DNA of 64,000 nucleotides from Colwellia psychrerythraea. Its GTDB lineage: Bacteria > Pseudomonadota > Gammaproteobacteria > Enterobacterales > Alteromonadaceae. The notes beneath the pieces were generated by a model. It was not told the DNA's origin, did not search any database, and saw only the letters and a program-made list of their open reading frames with translations. Made by a program: the position numbers and the translations under genes. This document shows, in pieces, positions 44,075 to 53,758 of the stretch (its first letter is position 1; each line of letters opens with the position of its first letter). The stretch lies in the NCBI RefSeq assembly GCF_000764185.1, contig NZ_JQEC01000002.1:420610-484609 (forward strand), given 5' to 3'.

Positions 44075-45282
44075 TCCGCATTATCATTGCCTTGTGCATA
44101 TTTCTTAGCGTAATGGCAATAAGCCCCTTTTTAATTGATGAAAAAGGTTACATTCTTATCGCTATGGGAAATACCACCATAGAATTAACGGTATTATCTG
44201 CAGGTATTATGTTAATGCTGCTATTTATTGCCCTGATTCTTAGTTTGAAACTCTTTCGTGGCGGTTTAAACTTTAGTTTTGGTGCTTGGAATAAACTTGC
44301 TTTTGCTGGTCAACGTCGTGGCATTGCCAATTTTAACAAAGGTCTTGCTGCTTATATGTTAGAAGACTATTCCCAAGCGGAAGAGTTATTTTCAAAAAGC
44401 GCTATCCCATCAAAACGTAAACAGAGTGCTTATTTGCTTGCCGCCTCAGCATCGGCAAAATTAGACCTCGATAGCAATACTAATCATTATTTAGCGCTAC
44501 TTGAAAAAGAAACTGTCAAACTCAAAGATGCCGGCTTAGAGGGTGTCATTGTTAATATTAAATTATTAATGAACCAAGATAAGGCAGAGACCTACGCCAA
44601 AGCTCGTAAGCTAATTGATGAAAACCACAAACAGATTGGCCATGATGCCCGCCTACTGGCCCTCGAAATTGATTTATGCCTTATTGAACAGCGCTTTGAA
44701 CAAGCGGTGCAATACTTAGCTTCGGCACGTAAAGACAAGACCATTACCGAGGCAAGGGTTCAGCTTTGGGAGCAACAGGCCTATTACGGTAGCTTTAATG
44801 ACAGTATCAAACAGCATGACAATAAAGCATTACAAGAAAATTGGGCTTCTCTAAAGCGAAAAAACAAACAACGCGAAGACGTTTTATTTGCTTACTGCAA
44901 AGTATTAGCCGAGAACGAAATCATTGAACCGTTAAATACATTATTAGTACCACTTTTTAAAAAATCACCAAGTAGCGATTTTTTAAAAAAGGTGCGTGAG
45001 TTACCTATTAAACAAGCTGATGAGCTTATTGCTATTGTACAAAAACAACTTCATAACAATGTGCACAGCGGTAAATGGCTAAGTTGTTTAGGTCACTTAG
45101 CCTTGATGAGTGGACAATACTCTATGGCAGAGAAAGCCTTTGGCAGCCTAATAAAGTTAGAAGAAAATGACTCTACTAAACAATATGACCAACAAGATTT
45201 ACAAGCATTAGCAAAAGCTCATGGTAAACAAGGACAATATCAACAGGCCAATTCTACCTGGCTAAAAGCAAGTACCTTATAA
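44071..45282 (+). CDS. hemY: HemY-type TPR membrane protein
   Basis: A 403-residue protein with two N-terminal membrane helices (about 3-20 and 40-62) and a long TPR-like helical domain in the periplasm or cytoplasm (AYMLEDYSQAEELFSKSA, YSMAEKAFGSLIKLEE). This is the proteobacterial HemY family, unrelated to protoporphyrinogen oxidase. It overlaps hemX by four bases. Its helical repeats suggest protein interactions; its exact task in haem metabolism is unknown. An intrinsic terminator follows. Confidence 0.9.
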   Translation: MIRIIIALCIFLSVMAISPFLIDEKGYILIAMGNTTIELTVLSAGIMLMLLFIALILSLKLFRGGLNFSFGAWNKLAFAGQRRGIANFNKGLAAYMLEDYSQAEELFSKSAIPSKRKQSAYLLAASASAKLDLDSNTNHYLALLEKETVKLKDAGLEGVIVNIKLLMNQDKAETYAKARKLIDENHKQIGHDARLLALEIDLCLIEQRFEQAVQYLASARKDKTITEARVQLWEQQAYYGSFNDSIKQHDNKALQENWASLKRKNKQREDVLFAYCKVLAENEIIEPLNTLLVPLFKKSPSSDFLKKVRELPIKQADELIAIVQKQLHNNVHSGKWLSCLGHLALMSGQYSMAEKAFGSLIKLEENDSTKQYDQQDLQALAKAHGKQGQYQQANSTWLKASTL

Positions 45283-45304
45283 AGGTTGCTACTGATATTG
45301 TTGG

Positions 45305-45345
45305 GTTATTGCTTAATAAGACTTAGGTAAAGCAATAACTCTTTT
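45305..45345 (+). terminator. Terminator of the hem operon
   Basis: GTTATTGCTT (45305-45314) pairs exactly with AAGCAATAAC (45330-45339), followed by TCTTTT. Confidence 0.75.
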
Positions 45346-45350
45346 AAAAT

Positions 45351-45557
45351 TTACCCTATATCTTTGACTGCACCTTCATCACATTTTTTACATTTCAATA
45401 AGTGACCTAACATACTTTGTCGGCCGCTGTGTGATATCACCCAAGGTCTAATAATAAAAGGCGGCTTATGCCTCACATGCTGGAAATGCCCACATGTTAG
45501 CTCCGCTACCCAATGGTGTTCCTCGTCTTGATGATAACCACAAATTGCTTGTTTCAT
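45351..45557 (-). CDS. DUF3565 family protein
   Basis: A 68-residue protein matching DUF3565: K-Q-A-I-C-G-Y-H-Q-D-E, H-H-W-V-A-E-L-T-C-G-H, QHVRHKPPFIIRPWV and LLKCKKCDEG. Several conserved Cys and His (CGH, CKKC) suggest a zinc-binding fold; the family has no assigned function. It lies alone between the hem terminator and the FG-GAP gene. Confidence 0.85.
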   Translation of the reverse strand: MKQAICGYHQDEEHHWVAELTCGHFQHVRHKPPFIIRPWVISHSGRQSMLGHLLKCKKCDEGAVKDIG

Positions 45558-45670
45558 GGGGTACTCTTTGGCTAAGCCTCATTGACTTAATATTGTAGAT
45601 TTAGCATAGCTAACTTCATGTCTCTGGCTTGGTGTTATTTCAACATTTACTGTGGACACTATCTAGAAAG

Positions 45671-47227
45671 TCATTGTGAAAAGAGCACTTTAAACTCTTT
45701 ACCTTTATTTTCGCCATCTAGGCGAGAGAACTTCATCAGTAAATCATCTTTACCATCACCATTTAAATCTTCAACCATGACAAGGTTGCCATCTTTAGGT
45801 AACGGCGTATCGTAGCTAACACTACGCTTGTGAAATGAGCGCTGACGTTTGCTATTTTTAGTGCTTTTCTTGCCTAAGTATATTTTTAACTCGTCATCAT
45901 CATCCGACAAAATCAGCTCTTTTAAGCCATCACCGTTTAAGTCCGCTAACTTAACTACAGCACTACCGCTTTGCCCAGATGTTAGACTAAAGGTCAGTTC
46001 AACACCCTTTTTTATCGCCGGCTTAGCGGGGAATTTATCTTGCTCACTCATTTTAAATACATAAACATCTTGATCAATACCACCGGTGACAAGGGCGCCG
46101 ATAATTTGTGATAGACCAATATCAAAACCAGCAAGTAAAACCTCAAGCTTGTCATCATTATCAATATCAACAAACTCTAACCCTGTTAATGTACCTTCAG
46201 CATGAATAACGCTATCAGGCTGCTGTGCATAACTCAAAAGATCTTGATTTTCTTTGCCAAGAAATATCTCATAATCATTAACGCGATCAAGCACGCCAGA
46301 GGCCTTAGTGTAGCGGACTATCATATCAATAATACCATCAGCATTAACATCGCGTAACTCTTCTAACTTGCGATATTCCAAATCACTTTGATCTAATTGT
46401 TCACCACTTTCATCACGTTTATTCCACCAATCAGTGCCACTGATGGCTTCATTAATAGGTAAATTAATTGCTGTGCTGACAAATTGACTCTGATCCATTT
46501 GAGGATAAATAATCATTTCGCCATTACCTACCAATAAAATATCCGTTTTTTTATCAAAGTTTACATCAGTAAAATATAACTTGGTTTCGGTATAAGTCGC
46601 GCCTGCTGATAAAACACGGACCTCTGGTTTTATCGGTAAAATTTGCTTAGCAAAGCGATTCATTGCTTGCCCAATAAGAATGTGAGTTTTATTAAAGTCA
46701 GCAATAATGACATCTTCAAAATTGTCATTATTTAAATCTTGTATAAAGTTTCCTTTACTAAGAAAATCCGCCTGCTCTTGCACATATAACGATTCGATAT
46801 CTGCCAGCTTAGTGAACTGCTTATTTTGATAAAGCGTCAGTGAATTTGCAGAAAGAAAATAAATTTTTTGTCTTTGTCCCTCTTTCATTTCAGATTTTAG
46901 CTCACTTACATCAAAGCGATAAAACTGCTTCGGTATAATGGTTTTTTCTGCGACAACATACTGATTTGTTTTTTTGTTTAACTGATAAATCATTATCCAA
47001 CGGTTACTTTTTTCATCAACTGAAAAGGTGACTAATTCTTTACCTTTACTTGGCAATACGTCTGCGGCAATAATTTCTTGAGTGAGATTATATGGAGAGT
47101 TAATGACTACTTCACTAAAGTCAACGGCGCTCGATTTGCTCGCCAAGGTTGTTAAAGAAGTGGCACAGCCAATGGTGGTAAGGATGGCGAATAAGGCCTT
47201 ATTGCTAAACAGTTGAGTTTTTTTCAT
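45671..47227 (-). CDS. Secreted FG-GAP/VCBS repeat protein
   Basis: A 518-residue protein with a signal peptide of about 30 residues and at least six FG-GAP-like repeats, each with a calcium-binding loop: DLNNDNFED, DVNFDKKTD, DVNADGIID, DIDNDDKLE, DLNGDGLKE and DLNGDGKDD. These build an integrin-like beta-propeller in the periplasm or outside the cell. Binding partner unknown. Its start is followed on the minus strand by no close partner, so it is likely a single-gene unit. Confidence 0.85.
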   Translation of the reverse strand: MKKTQLFSNKALFAILTTIGCATSLTTLASKSSAVDFSEVVINSPYNLTQEIIAADVLPSKGKELVTFSVDEKSNRWIMIYQLNKKTNQYVVAEKTIIPKQFYRFDVSELKSEMKEGQRQKIYFLSANSLTLYQNKQFTKLADIESLYVQEQADFLSKGNFIQDLNNDNFEDVIIADFNKTHILIGQAMNRFAKQILPIKPEVRVLSAGATYTETKLYFTDVNFDKKTDILLVGNGEMIIYPQMDQSQFVSTAINLPINEAISGTDWWNKRDESGEQLDQSDLEYRKLEELRDVNADGIIDMIVRYTKASGVLDRVNDYEIFLGKENQDLLSYAQQPDSVIHAEGTLTGLEFVDIDNDDKLEVLLAGFDIGLSQIIGALVTGGIDQDVYVFKMSEQDKFPAKPAIKKGVELTFSLTSGQSGSAVVKLADLNGDGLKELILSDDDDELKIYLGKKSTKNSKRQRSFHKRSVSYDTPLPKDGNLVMVEDLNGDGKDDLLMKFSRLDGENKGKEFKVLFSQ

Positions 47228-47344
47228 TTAATGAGATCCATATCGTCGGCTTTAACTATATTCTGATAAATGTAGAACACTAAAAGTAGCTAGAGTTCCC
47301 AAGCTTTCTCTAACATATACCACAATGCCTAGTTTCGACGCATT

Positions 47345-47376
47345 AAAAAAGCTGTTACATAATATGTAACAGCTTT
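47345..47376 (-). terminator. Terminator of the hybrid sensor kinase
   Basis: A perfect 13-bp stem, AAAGCTGTTACAT (47348-47360) with ATGTAACAGCTTT (47364-47376), has a 3-base loop and T6 on the minus strand. Confidence 0.85.
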
Positions 47377-47439
47377 GTAAGCACCTACTATTCAACGCTT
47401 TAAAAATACTAGGGGTATGAACTCATTTTCTACATTAAA

Positions 47440-50400
47440 TTAGCTGTACCCCACATAGTCCGCTTGCAGTTTTTTCGCCAACATAGCACTCATCATTGCT
47501 CTTAAAGCTGCTGGTTTCACTAGTTTACGCATATAACCAACATCGTAACTTTTAGCTTTTTCTTCAATGCCTACTTCTGTAGTCGCCGTGATTAATATAG
47601 CGGGTAATGAATGATGACACTGGCTACGTATATCCTTAATCAAGGTTAGCCCATCGACTTGTTTTCCTTGTGGATCGTCAGCTTGGCTATCGATTCGGTA
47701 ACCCAACTGATAATCAACTAACAATATATCAATTTCATTACTGTGATTAGCGAATTCTGCCAACGCTGTTTCTCGGGAGTCCGCCGCTAAGATATTACAT
47801 TGCCATGCTGAAAGTAGCTCAACCATGCCACTGAGCACATCAGGATCATTATCTATGCATAATACGGTGATATCTTTAAGAGCGACATTAAAGCCCGGAT
47901 TAGCAAGACTTCTACTTTGCTCGACAGCTTCTGCTTGCTCTACTTGCACAGAAAATTTACAACCCTGCATCGTTTTTGATTGCAAACTTAAAGTATGCCC
48001 TAATAACTCAGCCAGACTCTGAGTGATATTTAATCCTAAACCCAAGCCTCTCCCTGCGTAATTATTAGCGGTGTTAAGCTGAGTAAATTGTTCAAAAACA
48101 AGCAACTGCTTTTCAACCGGAATACCTGGGCCATTATCTAATATTTGAATAATGACCTGCTTGTTAAAAACTCGAGCACCTAATAACACTTTACCCGGAC
48201 TAGCATACCTAAAGGCATTACCAACAAGGTTTTGGATTATGCGCCTTAATAAGTACCGGTCAGATTTAATCCACACCTTACTTGCAACTAGGCGAAACTC
48301 GACCGACTGCTCAATAGCAAGGGCGGCAAATTCTTGCGCCAAATCTTCAAACAAATCATTGAGGGCGAACACGTGAATGTTAGCTTTAATATTGCCACTT
48401 TCTAAACGGGCGATTTCAGCTAAGTCTGCTAATAAGTCATTGGCTGCTTTTAAAGACCGGTCGATATTCTCAACTTGCCTTTTCTGAACTTTGGTTAAGT
48501 TACTTTGCTCAGATAACGCTGAGGTGAATAACCTTGCAGCTTCAAGAGGCTGCATTAAGTCATGACTACAAGCTTTTAGATATTGGCTTTTTTTCAAATG
48601 TGCTTGCTCTGCTTTTTCATGGGCCTTTGCCAAAGCTTCATTAGTTTTAGCTAAAGTGAGCGTACGTTCATAAACACGGGTTTCAAGATCAAGATTTGCT
48701 TCTTTAAGTACTTGCTCTGCTTGTCGGTAGGCGGTGATATCAGAAAATAACATAACAAAACCGCCTCCTGGCAGAGGGTTTCCTTCAATACGAATGGTTT
48801 GACCACTAGCTTGTTGACGTTCTGAGCTATGTGGACTGCCTTTACGCAAGAAGTCTAAGCGCCGATTCACTTGTAACTCGATATCGCCAATCCCACACAA
48901 ACCGCGTTGCACGTTATGACGAATAAGACCAGAGATAGGACTGCCCATATAAACTAACTCGGTGGGATATTCGAATAAGTCTAAATATTTTTTATTCCAA
49001 GCCACTAAACATAACTTGTCATCGACAATCGAAATACCTTCACTGGCATTTTCAATAGCACTTTGCAGTAAATCTTGCGAAAACTGCTGCTTTTGACTCG
49101 ATGCCTCTTCAACTAATACCGCCAGCTCATCAAGGGCAATATCTCGACCGTCTAGTGCCGAAGAAAGTACTAATCGAGCAGAAGAAGATCCCATAACAGT
49201 CGCTAAGGTATTTTCTGTGTGCTGTAGCAACTGCTGGTTATACGTAACATTACCTAGCTGCTTTTTATCATGAGACGATAAAAAGTGAGCAAAGTTAGCT
49301 TGTGCTTTGTCAAGGCCAACAAAGCGTGAAGCTAATAACTCTAATTCTCGCACATCAAGTTGTCGTTTTTTCTCGACTTTTAATAACTTAGGTGACTGCC
49401 ACTCAAGAAATAGTGAAGCTTGTACCCGCTCTTGCACACTCTGCCGGCTGATTTGTGATAACGCCCACATCACTATGATATTGGCGCCTAAACTAAACAG
49501 CGTCGCGGTAGTTTTCACCGGTAAAAAGCCTTCAGCAAAGGGTGATGCATATAGACCAAATTGCGGTAAAAAGTTCAAGGTAAGCCAGAGGATAAAACCG
49601 ACCAATATGCCCGCATAAACGCCCACCAAACTTGCTCGGCGCCAATAAAATGCTGCGATTAGTGCCGGAGTTAATTGGGCAAATGCACCAAAAGCTACCT
49701 CTCCTAATGAAGAGAGTGTATCGGGCGAGGCCATGATAAAAACCCCATAACCCAGCATGATAACGAACAAAGCCAGAAATTTACGTATATTAAGCAGACG
49801 TTTTCGAAAGTTATCATAATCTGTTTGCGCGACTTTTTGTCGACGATAAAGCAACGGAAAAACGATTTCATTACTGAGCATGGTACTTAAGGCAATCGCA
49901 GAGATAATAACCATAGAACTTGCTGCAGATACTGCACCTAAAAAAGCAAATAAGGTTAGCCAAATCTGCTCAGTAACATCGGGTAAAAACAGCACGTAAG
50001 TATCGGAGGGAACCGTATTGCCCAGTAACATTTGCCCCGCCAAGCCCATCGGAACGGCGAAGAAAGCGAATATTAATAAGTACAATGGAAAGACTCGGCG
50101 GCTAAGCCAGGTATCTTTTTGATCTTTCAGCTCCACAACCATGACCTGAAATTGACGCGGCAAGGATAAAAACGCCGCCATAACAATCACCAGCATGGCA
50201 AACATAGAAGTGACGTTATCGACGGTTAGTTGTTGCTCAAGTAAAACATTGGCATCGGCTTGTCGCCAAATATCTGCTGGCGAATCATACAAAACAAAAC
50301 AAACAAAAATACCCACAGCTAAAAAGGCAAATAACTTCACCAACGACTCAAAAGCTATCGCCAGCATCACCCCAGGGTGGCGTTCGGTAACATCAATATG

Positions 50401-50928
50401 CCGAATACCAAATAATATCGTAAATACAGCTAAAACTAGACTGACGACTAAACCAATGTGCCAACTGGTGAAACTTTGATCTATTTGTAATTGCTGAAAA
50501 GAATACACCATGGCTTTAAGCTGCAGTGCGATATAAGGCATGGTGCCAACGAGGGCAACTATGGTAACCATAATGGCGAGGTTATGTGACTTACCAAAAC
50601 GCGCCGCTAGTAAGTCAGCAATAGAGGTTAAATGTAGCTTTAAACTGACACGAATAATACGCTGGATAAAGGGCCAAGCAAAAAAGAATAGTAGGATGGG
50701 CCCGAGGTATATGGGTAAATGAGACAGTAAACTAGTTGATGCTTGCCCAGTAGTGCCCAAAAAACTCCATGAGGTGCAATAAACACCTAGCGTCAGCGCA
50801 TAAATAATACTCTGGCCTTTTTTCGCCAGCTGATGTCGGTATTTATCACCTAAAAAAGCAATTAAAAATAACAAACCTATATAAGCCAGACTCAACAGTA
50901 CTAATTGCCAATTAGGAAACATAAACAC
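47440..50928 (-). CDS. Sodium:solute symporter-like hybrid sensor histidine kinase
   Basis: A 1162-residue protein. The first 510 or so residues form a 12-13-helix sodium:solute symporter (PutP-like) unit (VYCTSWSFLGTTGQAS, LTSIADLLAARFGKS, ASSMVIISAIALSTMLSNE). A PAS domain (about 625-745; ENASEGISIVDDKLCLVAWN) and a coiled coil follow. The HisKA motif is CSHDLMQPLEAARLF; the HATPase has IIQNLVGNAFRYA, LDNGPGIP and GRGLGLGLNI. A C-terminal receiver carries LLVDYQLGY and ends at LVKPAALRAMM. The family is related to CbrA-type sensors that couple substrate passage or binding to signalling. Ligand unknown; no response regulator is adjacent. Ends at a perfect terminator. Confidence 0.9.
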   Translation of the reverse strand: MFMFPNWQLVLLSLAYIGLLFLIAFLGDKYRHQLAKKGQSIIYALTLGVYCTSWSFLGTTGQASTSLLSHLPIYLGPILLFFFAWPFIQRIIRVSLKLHLTSIADLLAARFGKSHNLAIMVTIVALVGTMPYIALQLKAMVYSFQQLQIDQSFTSWHIGLVVSLVLAVFTILFGIRHIDVTERHPGVMLAIAFESLVKLFAFLAVGIFVCFVLYDSPADIWRQADANVLLEQQLTVDNVTSMFAMLVIVMAAFLSLPRQFQVMVVELKDQKDTWLSRRVFPLYLLIFAFFAVPMGLAGQMLLGNTVPSDTYVLFLPDVTEQIWLTLFAFLGAVSAASSMVIISAIALSTMLSNEIVFPLLYRRQKVAQTDYDNFRKRLLNIRKFLALFVIMLGYGVFIMASPDTLSSLGEVAFGAFAQLTPALIAAFYWRRASLVGVYAGILVGFILWLTLNFLPQFGLYASPFAEGFLPVKTTATLFSLGANIIVMWALSQISRQSVQERVQASLFLEWQSPKLLKVEKKRQLDVRELELLASRFVGLDKAQANFAHFLSSHDKKQLGNVTYNQQLLQHTENTLATVMGSSSARLVLSSALDGRDIALDELAVLVEEASSQKQQFSQDLLQSAIENASEGISIVDDKLCLVAWNKKYLDLFEYPTELVYMGSPISGLIRHNVQRGLCGIGDIELQVNRRLDFLRKGSPHSSERQQASGQTIRIEGNPLPGGGFVMLFSDITAYRQAEQVLKEANLDLETRVYERTLTLAKTNEALAKAHEKAEQAHLKKSQYLKACSHDLMQPLEAARLFTSALSEQSNLTKVQKRQVENIDRSLKAANDLLADLAEIARLESGNIKANIHVFALNDLFEDLAQEFAALAIEQSVEFRLVASKVWIKSDRYLLRRIIQNLVGNAFRYASPGKVLLGARVFNKQVIIQILDNGPGIPVEKQLLVFEQFTQLNTANNYAGRGLGLGLNITQSLAELLGHTLSLQSKTMQGCKFSVQVEQAEAVEQSRSLANPGFNVALKDITVLCIDNDPDVLSGMVELLSAWQCNILAADSRETALAEFANHSNEIDILLVDYQLGYRIDSQADDPQGKQVDGLTLIKDIRSQCHHSLPAILITATTEVGIEEKAKSYDVGYMRKLVKPAALRAMMSAMLAKKLQADYVGYS

Positions 50929-51305
50929 TCGCTACTATTATTTTTATGAGAAAGTTACCACCGTGTGGATTCATCAAACTATCCGTTCCACATAATAATG
51001 CAGCATTCACTAGGAATTTAAAAGGCTTTAGAGCAGCAAGCTAGTAAGCAATCGTTATTATCCAGATTAGTTGCTACTTTCCCTAATAGGGAACTTAATA
51101 AAAGGATTAGTATGTAATTATTTGTTAGAATATTCGTATACCATTCCGTATAAAGAAGTAATCACTTAGAACGGTATGAGCGACATTAGAACAAATAGAA
51201 GTTTTGAAGATATAGTCATTCTACATCAATAAACTTTTGTTTCGTTATCATGGTGCTATTACGTTCCCGAAGGGCGAGTTTACTTCTTTATGCCGATTGG
51301 TATTA
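50929..51305. other. Intergenic region between the hybrid kinase and the TPP riboswitch
   Basis: These 377 bases hold no credible ORF. They include MITE-like remnant B (51011-51113) and AT-rich DNA that must contain promoters for the divergent kinase and the thiamine operon; no consensus promoter stands out. Confidence 0.5.
51011..51113. mobile_element. Degraded relative B of the MITE-like element
   Basis: The right part AGGGAACTTAAT...GGATTAGTAT matches the right end of element A (AGGGAACTAACTTAATGG, then a GTAT end). The left part AATTTAAAAGGCTTTAGAG matches A's internal arm AATTAAAAGCCTTAGAGG. The left terminal repeat is missing. Confidence 0.45.
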
Positions 51306-51417
51306 GACCAAGGGGTGCGCTGTCATTTAGTTTTTTAAAGTGATTAGTCGCTGAGATATATACTCTTTGAACCTGGGCAAAAAGTTATCGTTACTAATTT
51401 TTTGGCAAGGGATGGTT
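51306..51417 (+). ncRNA. TPP riboswitch (THI element) upstream of the thiamine operon
   Basis: Conserved blocks occur in order: AGGGGTGC (51311-51318), GCTGAGA (51350-51356), CTTTGAACCTG (51365-51375) and AAGGGA (51407-51412). P1 forms from GACCA/TGGTT (51306-51310 and 51413-51417), and P2 from AAGGGGT with ACTCTTT. P3 has a hairpin with a bulge. The P5 arm is unusually long: CAAAAAGTTA (51378-51387) pairs with TAATTTTTTG (51395-51404). The pyrophosphate-side bases usually read GATC...GCGNAGGGA but here read GGGC...GGCAAGGGA. It lies 108 bases ahead of the first operon gene. Confidence 0.82.
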
Positions 51418-51524
51418 ATAGATAAAATTAATACCAAGTGCATTAACGCTAAGTTGAGCAATAAATTGGTATAACATTCTTCAAATTCATCCTCATTGCA
51501 CTCCCCCTACTTTTATTTTTGTTG

Positions 51525-53699
51525 ATGAGATTTTTAATGACCTTCCCTAAATCAGCTATTTGTTTAGCTATCACTGCCAGTATCTTTAACGTTACCGCCT
51601 TCGCTGAAGAGCAAGCGAGTAATGACACGAACAACAATGACAATGTTGAAACCATCACAGTTACCAGTGATTTTCGCCAGCAAAGTCTGCAAAAGGCTCC
51701 CGTCTCAATGTCGGTTTTAACCGAAGTTGAAATTAAACAGCGTAACGCTAGGCACCTTGAAGAGTTAATTGCGATTAGCCCTAATGTTAACTTTGCCAGT
51801 GGCTCACAACGAGCACGTTATTATCAAATCCGTGGTATTGGTGAGCGCAGTCAATTTAAAGAGCCGATTAACCCATCAGTAGGTATGATTATTGATGAAG
51901 TTGATTTTACTGGGATCGGTAGTGTTGCTTCATTATTTGATGTTAAACAAGCGGAGGTATTTCGTGGCCCACAAGGTACCCGTTTTGGCGCTAATGCTAT
52001 CGCCGGTATGATTAATATTACCACCAATGAGCCAAGCGAAGACTTTGAAGGTGCCATACAACTGGGTGTTGGCAATTATAATACTTATGATTTAGGTGTA
52101 GCCTTATCGGGTCCTGCTAGCGATTCAGTAAATTACCGCTTAGCTGTTAATCAAAGTAACAGTGATGGTTATATGGAAAATGTGCATTTGCAGCGCGATG
52201 ACACTAACAACCGTGATGAATTAACTATCCGTGGCAAGTTAACTATTGAAGCGAGTAACGACCTTACCATTGATATTGCTGGTTTCTATTTTGATTTTGA
52301 TAATGGTTATGATGCCTACTCATTAGATAACACCCGAGAAACCTATTCTGATGAGCCTGGTTTTGACCAACAAGAAACTGCCGCTTTCTCGGCAAAGTTT
52401 ACCTTCCAAGGTTTTGAAAGTGCCACAGTATTAGCCATTATTAGTAGCTCCGATTCTGATTTAGCTTATGGCTATGATGAAGATTGGGCCTATGGTGAAT
52501 ATGAATGGATTAGTAATAAACCTGTTTATACTCCCGATCCATGTATTACCCCAACCGGTTGTTTAGCTAATTTTGATGGTTACTCATCCACCGATCATTA
52601 TTACCGCGATAAAGCCGTACTAACCTCAGAATTACGTGCAATATCTAAGCAAGGCCAAGAAATTTTTAATGGCAGCACCGCTTGGGTTGCGGGTGCTTAC
52701 TTCAAGCAAGGCGACGAAGATCTTTTGCGCCAATATACTTATGCCGATGGTGATTTCACCTCGACGAATGAACGTACTAGTGTCGCGGTTTATGGGCAAT
52801 TAGATACTCAATTGAGCGAGCGCTGGTCATTAATTTCTGGTTTGCGTATTGAAAATTACAGTGCCGACTATAACAATTCTGATCAATTTGATGACAGTAT
52901 TGACGATACTATGGTTGGTGGTAAGTTAGTACTTAGTTACCAAAAAAATCAAGATAGCTTGTGGTACGCCTCAATCAACCGAGGCTATAAAGCCGGTGGG
53001 CATAATACCGACGGTACTTTACCTGAGAATTTACGTACTTTTGATCCTGAGTATTTACTGAACTATGAATTAGGTTATAAAGTTTCTTTACTCGATAATA
53101 GTGTTTATGTACGCAGCTCTGTGTTTTATATGGATCGCGAAGATGTACAGGTGAGCAGCTCTAAAACCATAGAACGTGAAGATGGTAGTTCTGAATTCAT
53201 TAGCTATTTAGGTAATGCGGCTACTGGCACTAACTACGGTATTGAAGTTGAAGCGGCTTTTGACTTAAATGACTTTGTTAACGTTTACGGTTCATTTGGA
53301 TTACTTGAAACTGAATTTGATGATTTTATTAATGCTGAAGGTGAATCTTTAGATGGTCGTGAACAAGCTCATGCGCCAAATTATCAATTTAATGTCGGGA
53401 TCAACATCCTACCTACTGAAAACTGGTTAATTAACTTATCTGTTGACGGTAAAGATAGTTTCTATTTCTCCGATAGCCATGATGAACAATCTGAATCAGT
53501 AGCATTACTCAATGCTTCCATTGCTTACGTACAAGATAATTGGCAAGTGAAGCTTTGGGGCCGAAACCTTACCGATGAAAAATATGCTAACCGTGGGTTT
53601 TATTTTGGTAATGATCCTCGCGATAGTTATACTGCCAAGCAATATACCCAACTATCTGAGCCATTAGTTTTTGGTGCTAGCTTAGATTATCAATTTTAA
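51525..53699 (+). CDS. TonB-dependent receptor, probably for thiamine
   Basis: About 724 residues. The signal peptide ends near TAFA-EE. The TonB-box region is VETITVTSDFRQQ. The plug domain has APVSMSVLTEVEIKQRN, RYYQIRGIGERSQF and VEVFRGPQGT-type AEVFRGPQGTRFGANAIAGM. A 22-strand barrel ends in the aromatic Phe (FGASLDYQF). Because it heads an operon behind a TPP riboswitch with a YkoF-like protein, PnuT and a kinase, its cargo is probably thiamine or a derivative (inference; family alone does not say). Starts in frame: TTG 51519, ATG 51525 and ATG 51537. The ATGs give the better signal peptide; which is used is unclear. Confidence 0.88.
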   Translation: MRFLMTFPKSAICLAITASIFNVTAFAEEQASNDTNNNDNVETITVTSDFRQQSLQKAPVSMSVLTEVEIKQRNARHLEELIAISPNVNFASGSQRARYYQIRGIGERSQFKEPINPSVGMIIDEVDFTGIGSVASLFDVKQAEVFRGPQGTRFGANAIAGMINITTNEPSEDFEGAIQLGVGNYNTYDLGVALSGPASDSVNYRLAVNQSNSDGYMENVHLQRDDTNNRDELTIRGKLTIEASNDLTIDIAGFYFDFDNGYDAYSLDNTRETYSDEPGFDQQETAAFSAKFTFQGFESATVLAIISSSDSDLAYGYDEDWAYGEYEWISNKPVYTPDPCITPTGCLANFDGYSSTDHYYRDKAVLTSELRAISKQGQEIFNGSTAWVAGAYFKQGDEDLLRQYTYADGDFTSTNERTSVAVYGQLDTQLSERWSLISGLRIENYSADYNNSDQFDDSIDDTMVGGKLVLSYQKNQDSLWYASINRGYKAGGHNTDGTLPENLRTFDPEYLLNYELGYKVSLLDNSVYVRSSVFYMDREDVQVSSSKTIEREDGSSEFISYLGNAATGTNYGIEVEAAFDLNDFVNVYGSFGLLETEFDDFINAEGESLDGREQAHAPNYQFNVGINILPTENWLINLSVDGKDSFYFSDSHDEQSESVALLNASIAYVQDNWQVKLWGRNLTDEKYANRGFYFGNDPRDSYTAKQYTQLSEPLVFGASLDYQF

Positions 53700-53758
53700 T
53701 TAGCATGACTTGTATTAGGGGGATATCCATCCCTCTCATACACTTATAAAGGTTACCT

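Noticed and set aside
45618..45815. Plus-strand 65-codon ORF at the 3' end of the FG-GAP gene
   Set aside because: It is antisense to the clear FG-GAP coding frame and has no family-like features.
51431..51472. ATACCAA/TTGGTAT inverted repeat after the riboswitch, considered as its terminator
   Set aside because: Seven pairs around a 28-base loop with no T-run is too weak to call an intrinsic terminator; it may be another scrap of the repeat family.
51449..51658. Minus-strand ORF across the TonB receptor start
   Set aside because: It overlaps the riboswitch-to-gene leader and the receptor signal peptide on the opposite strand; no recognisable product.
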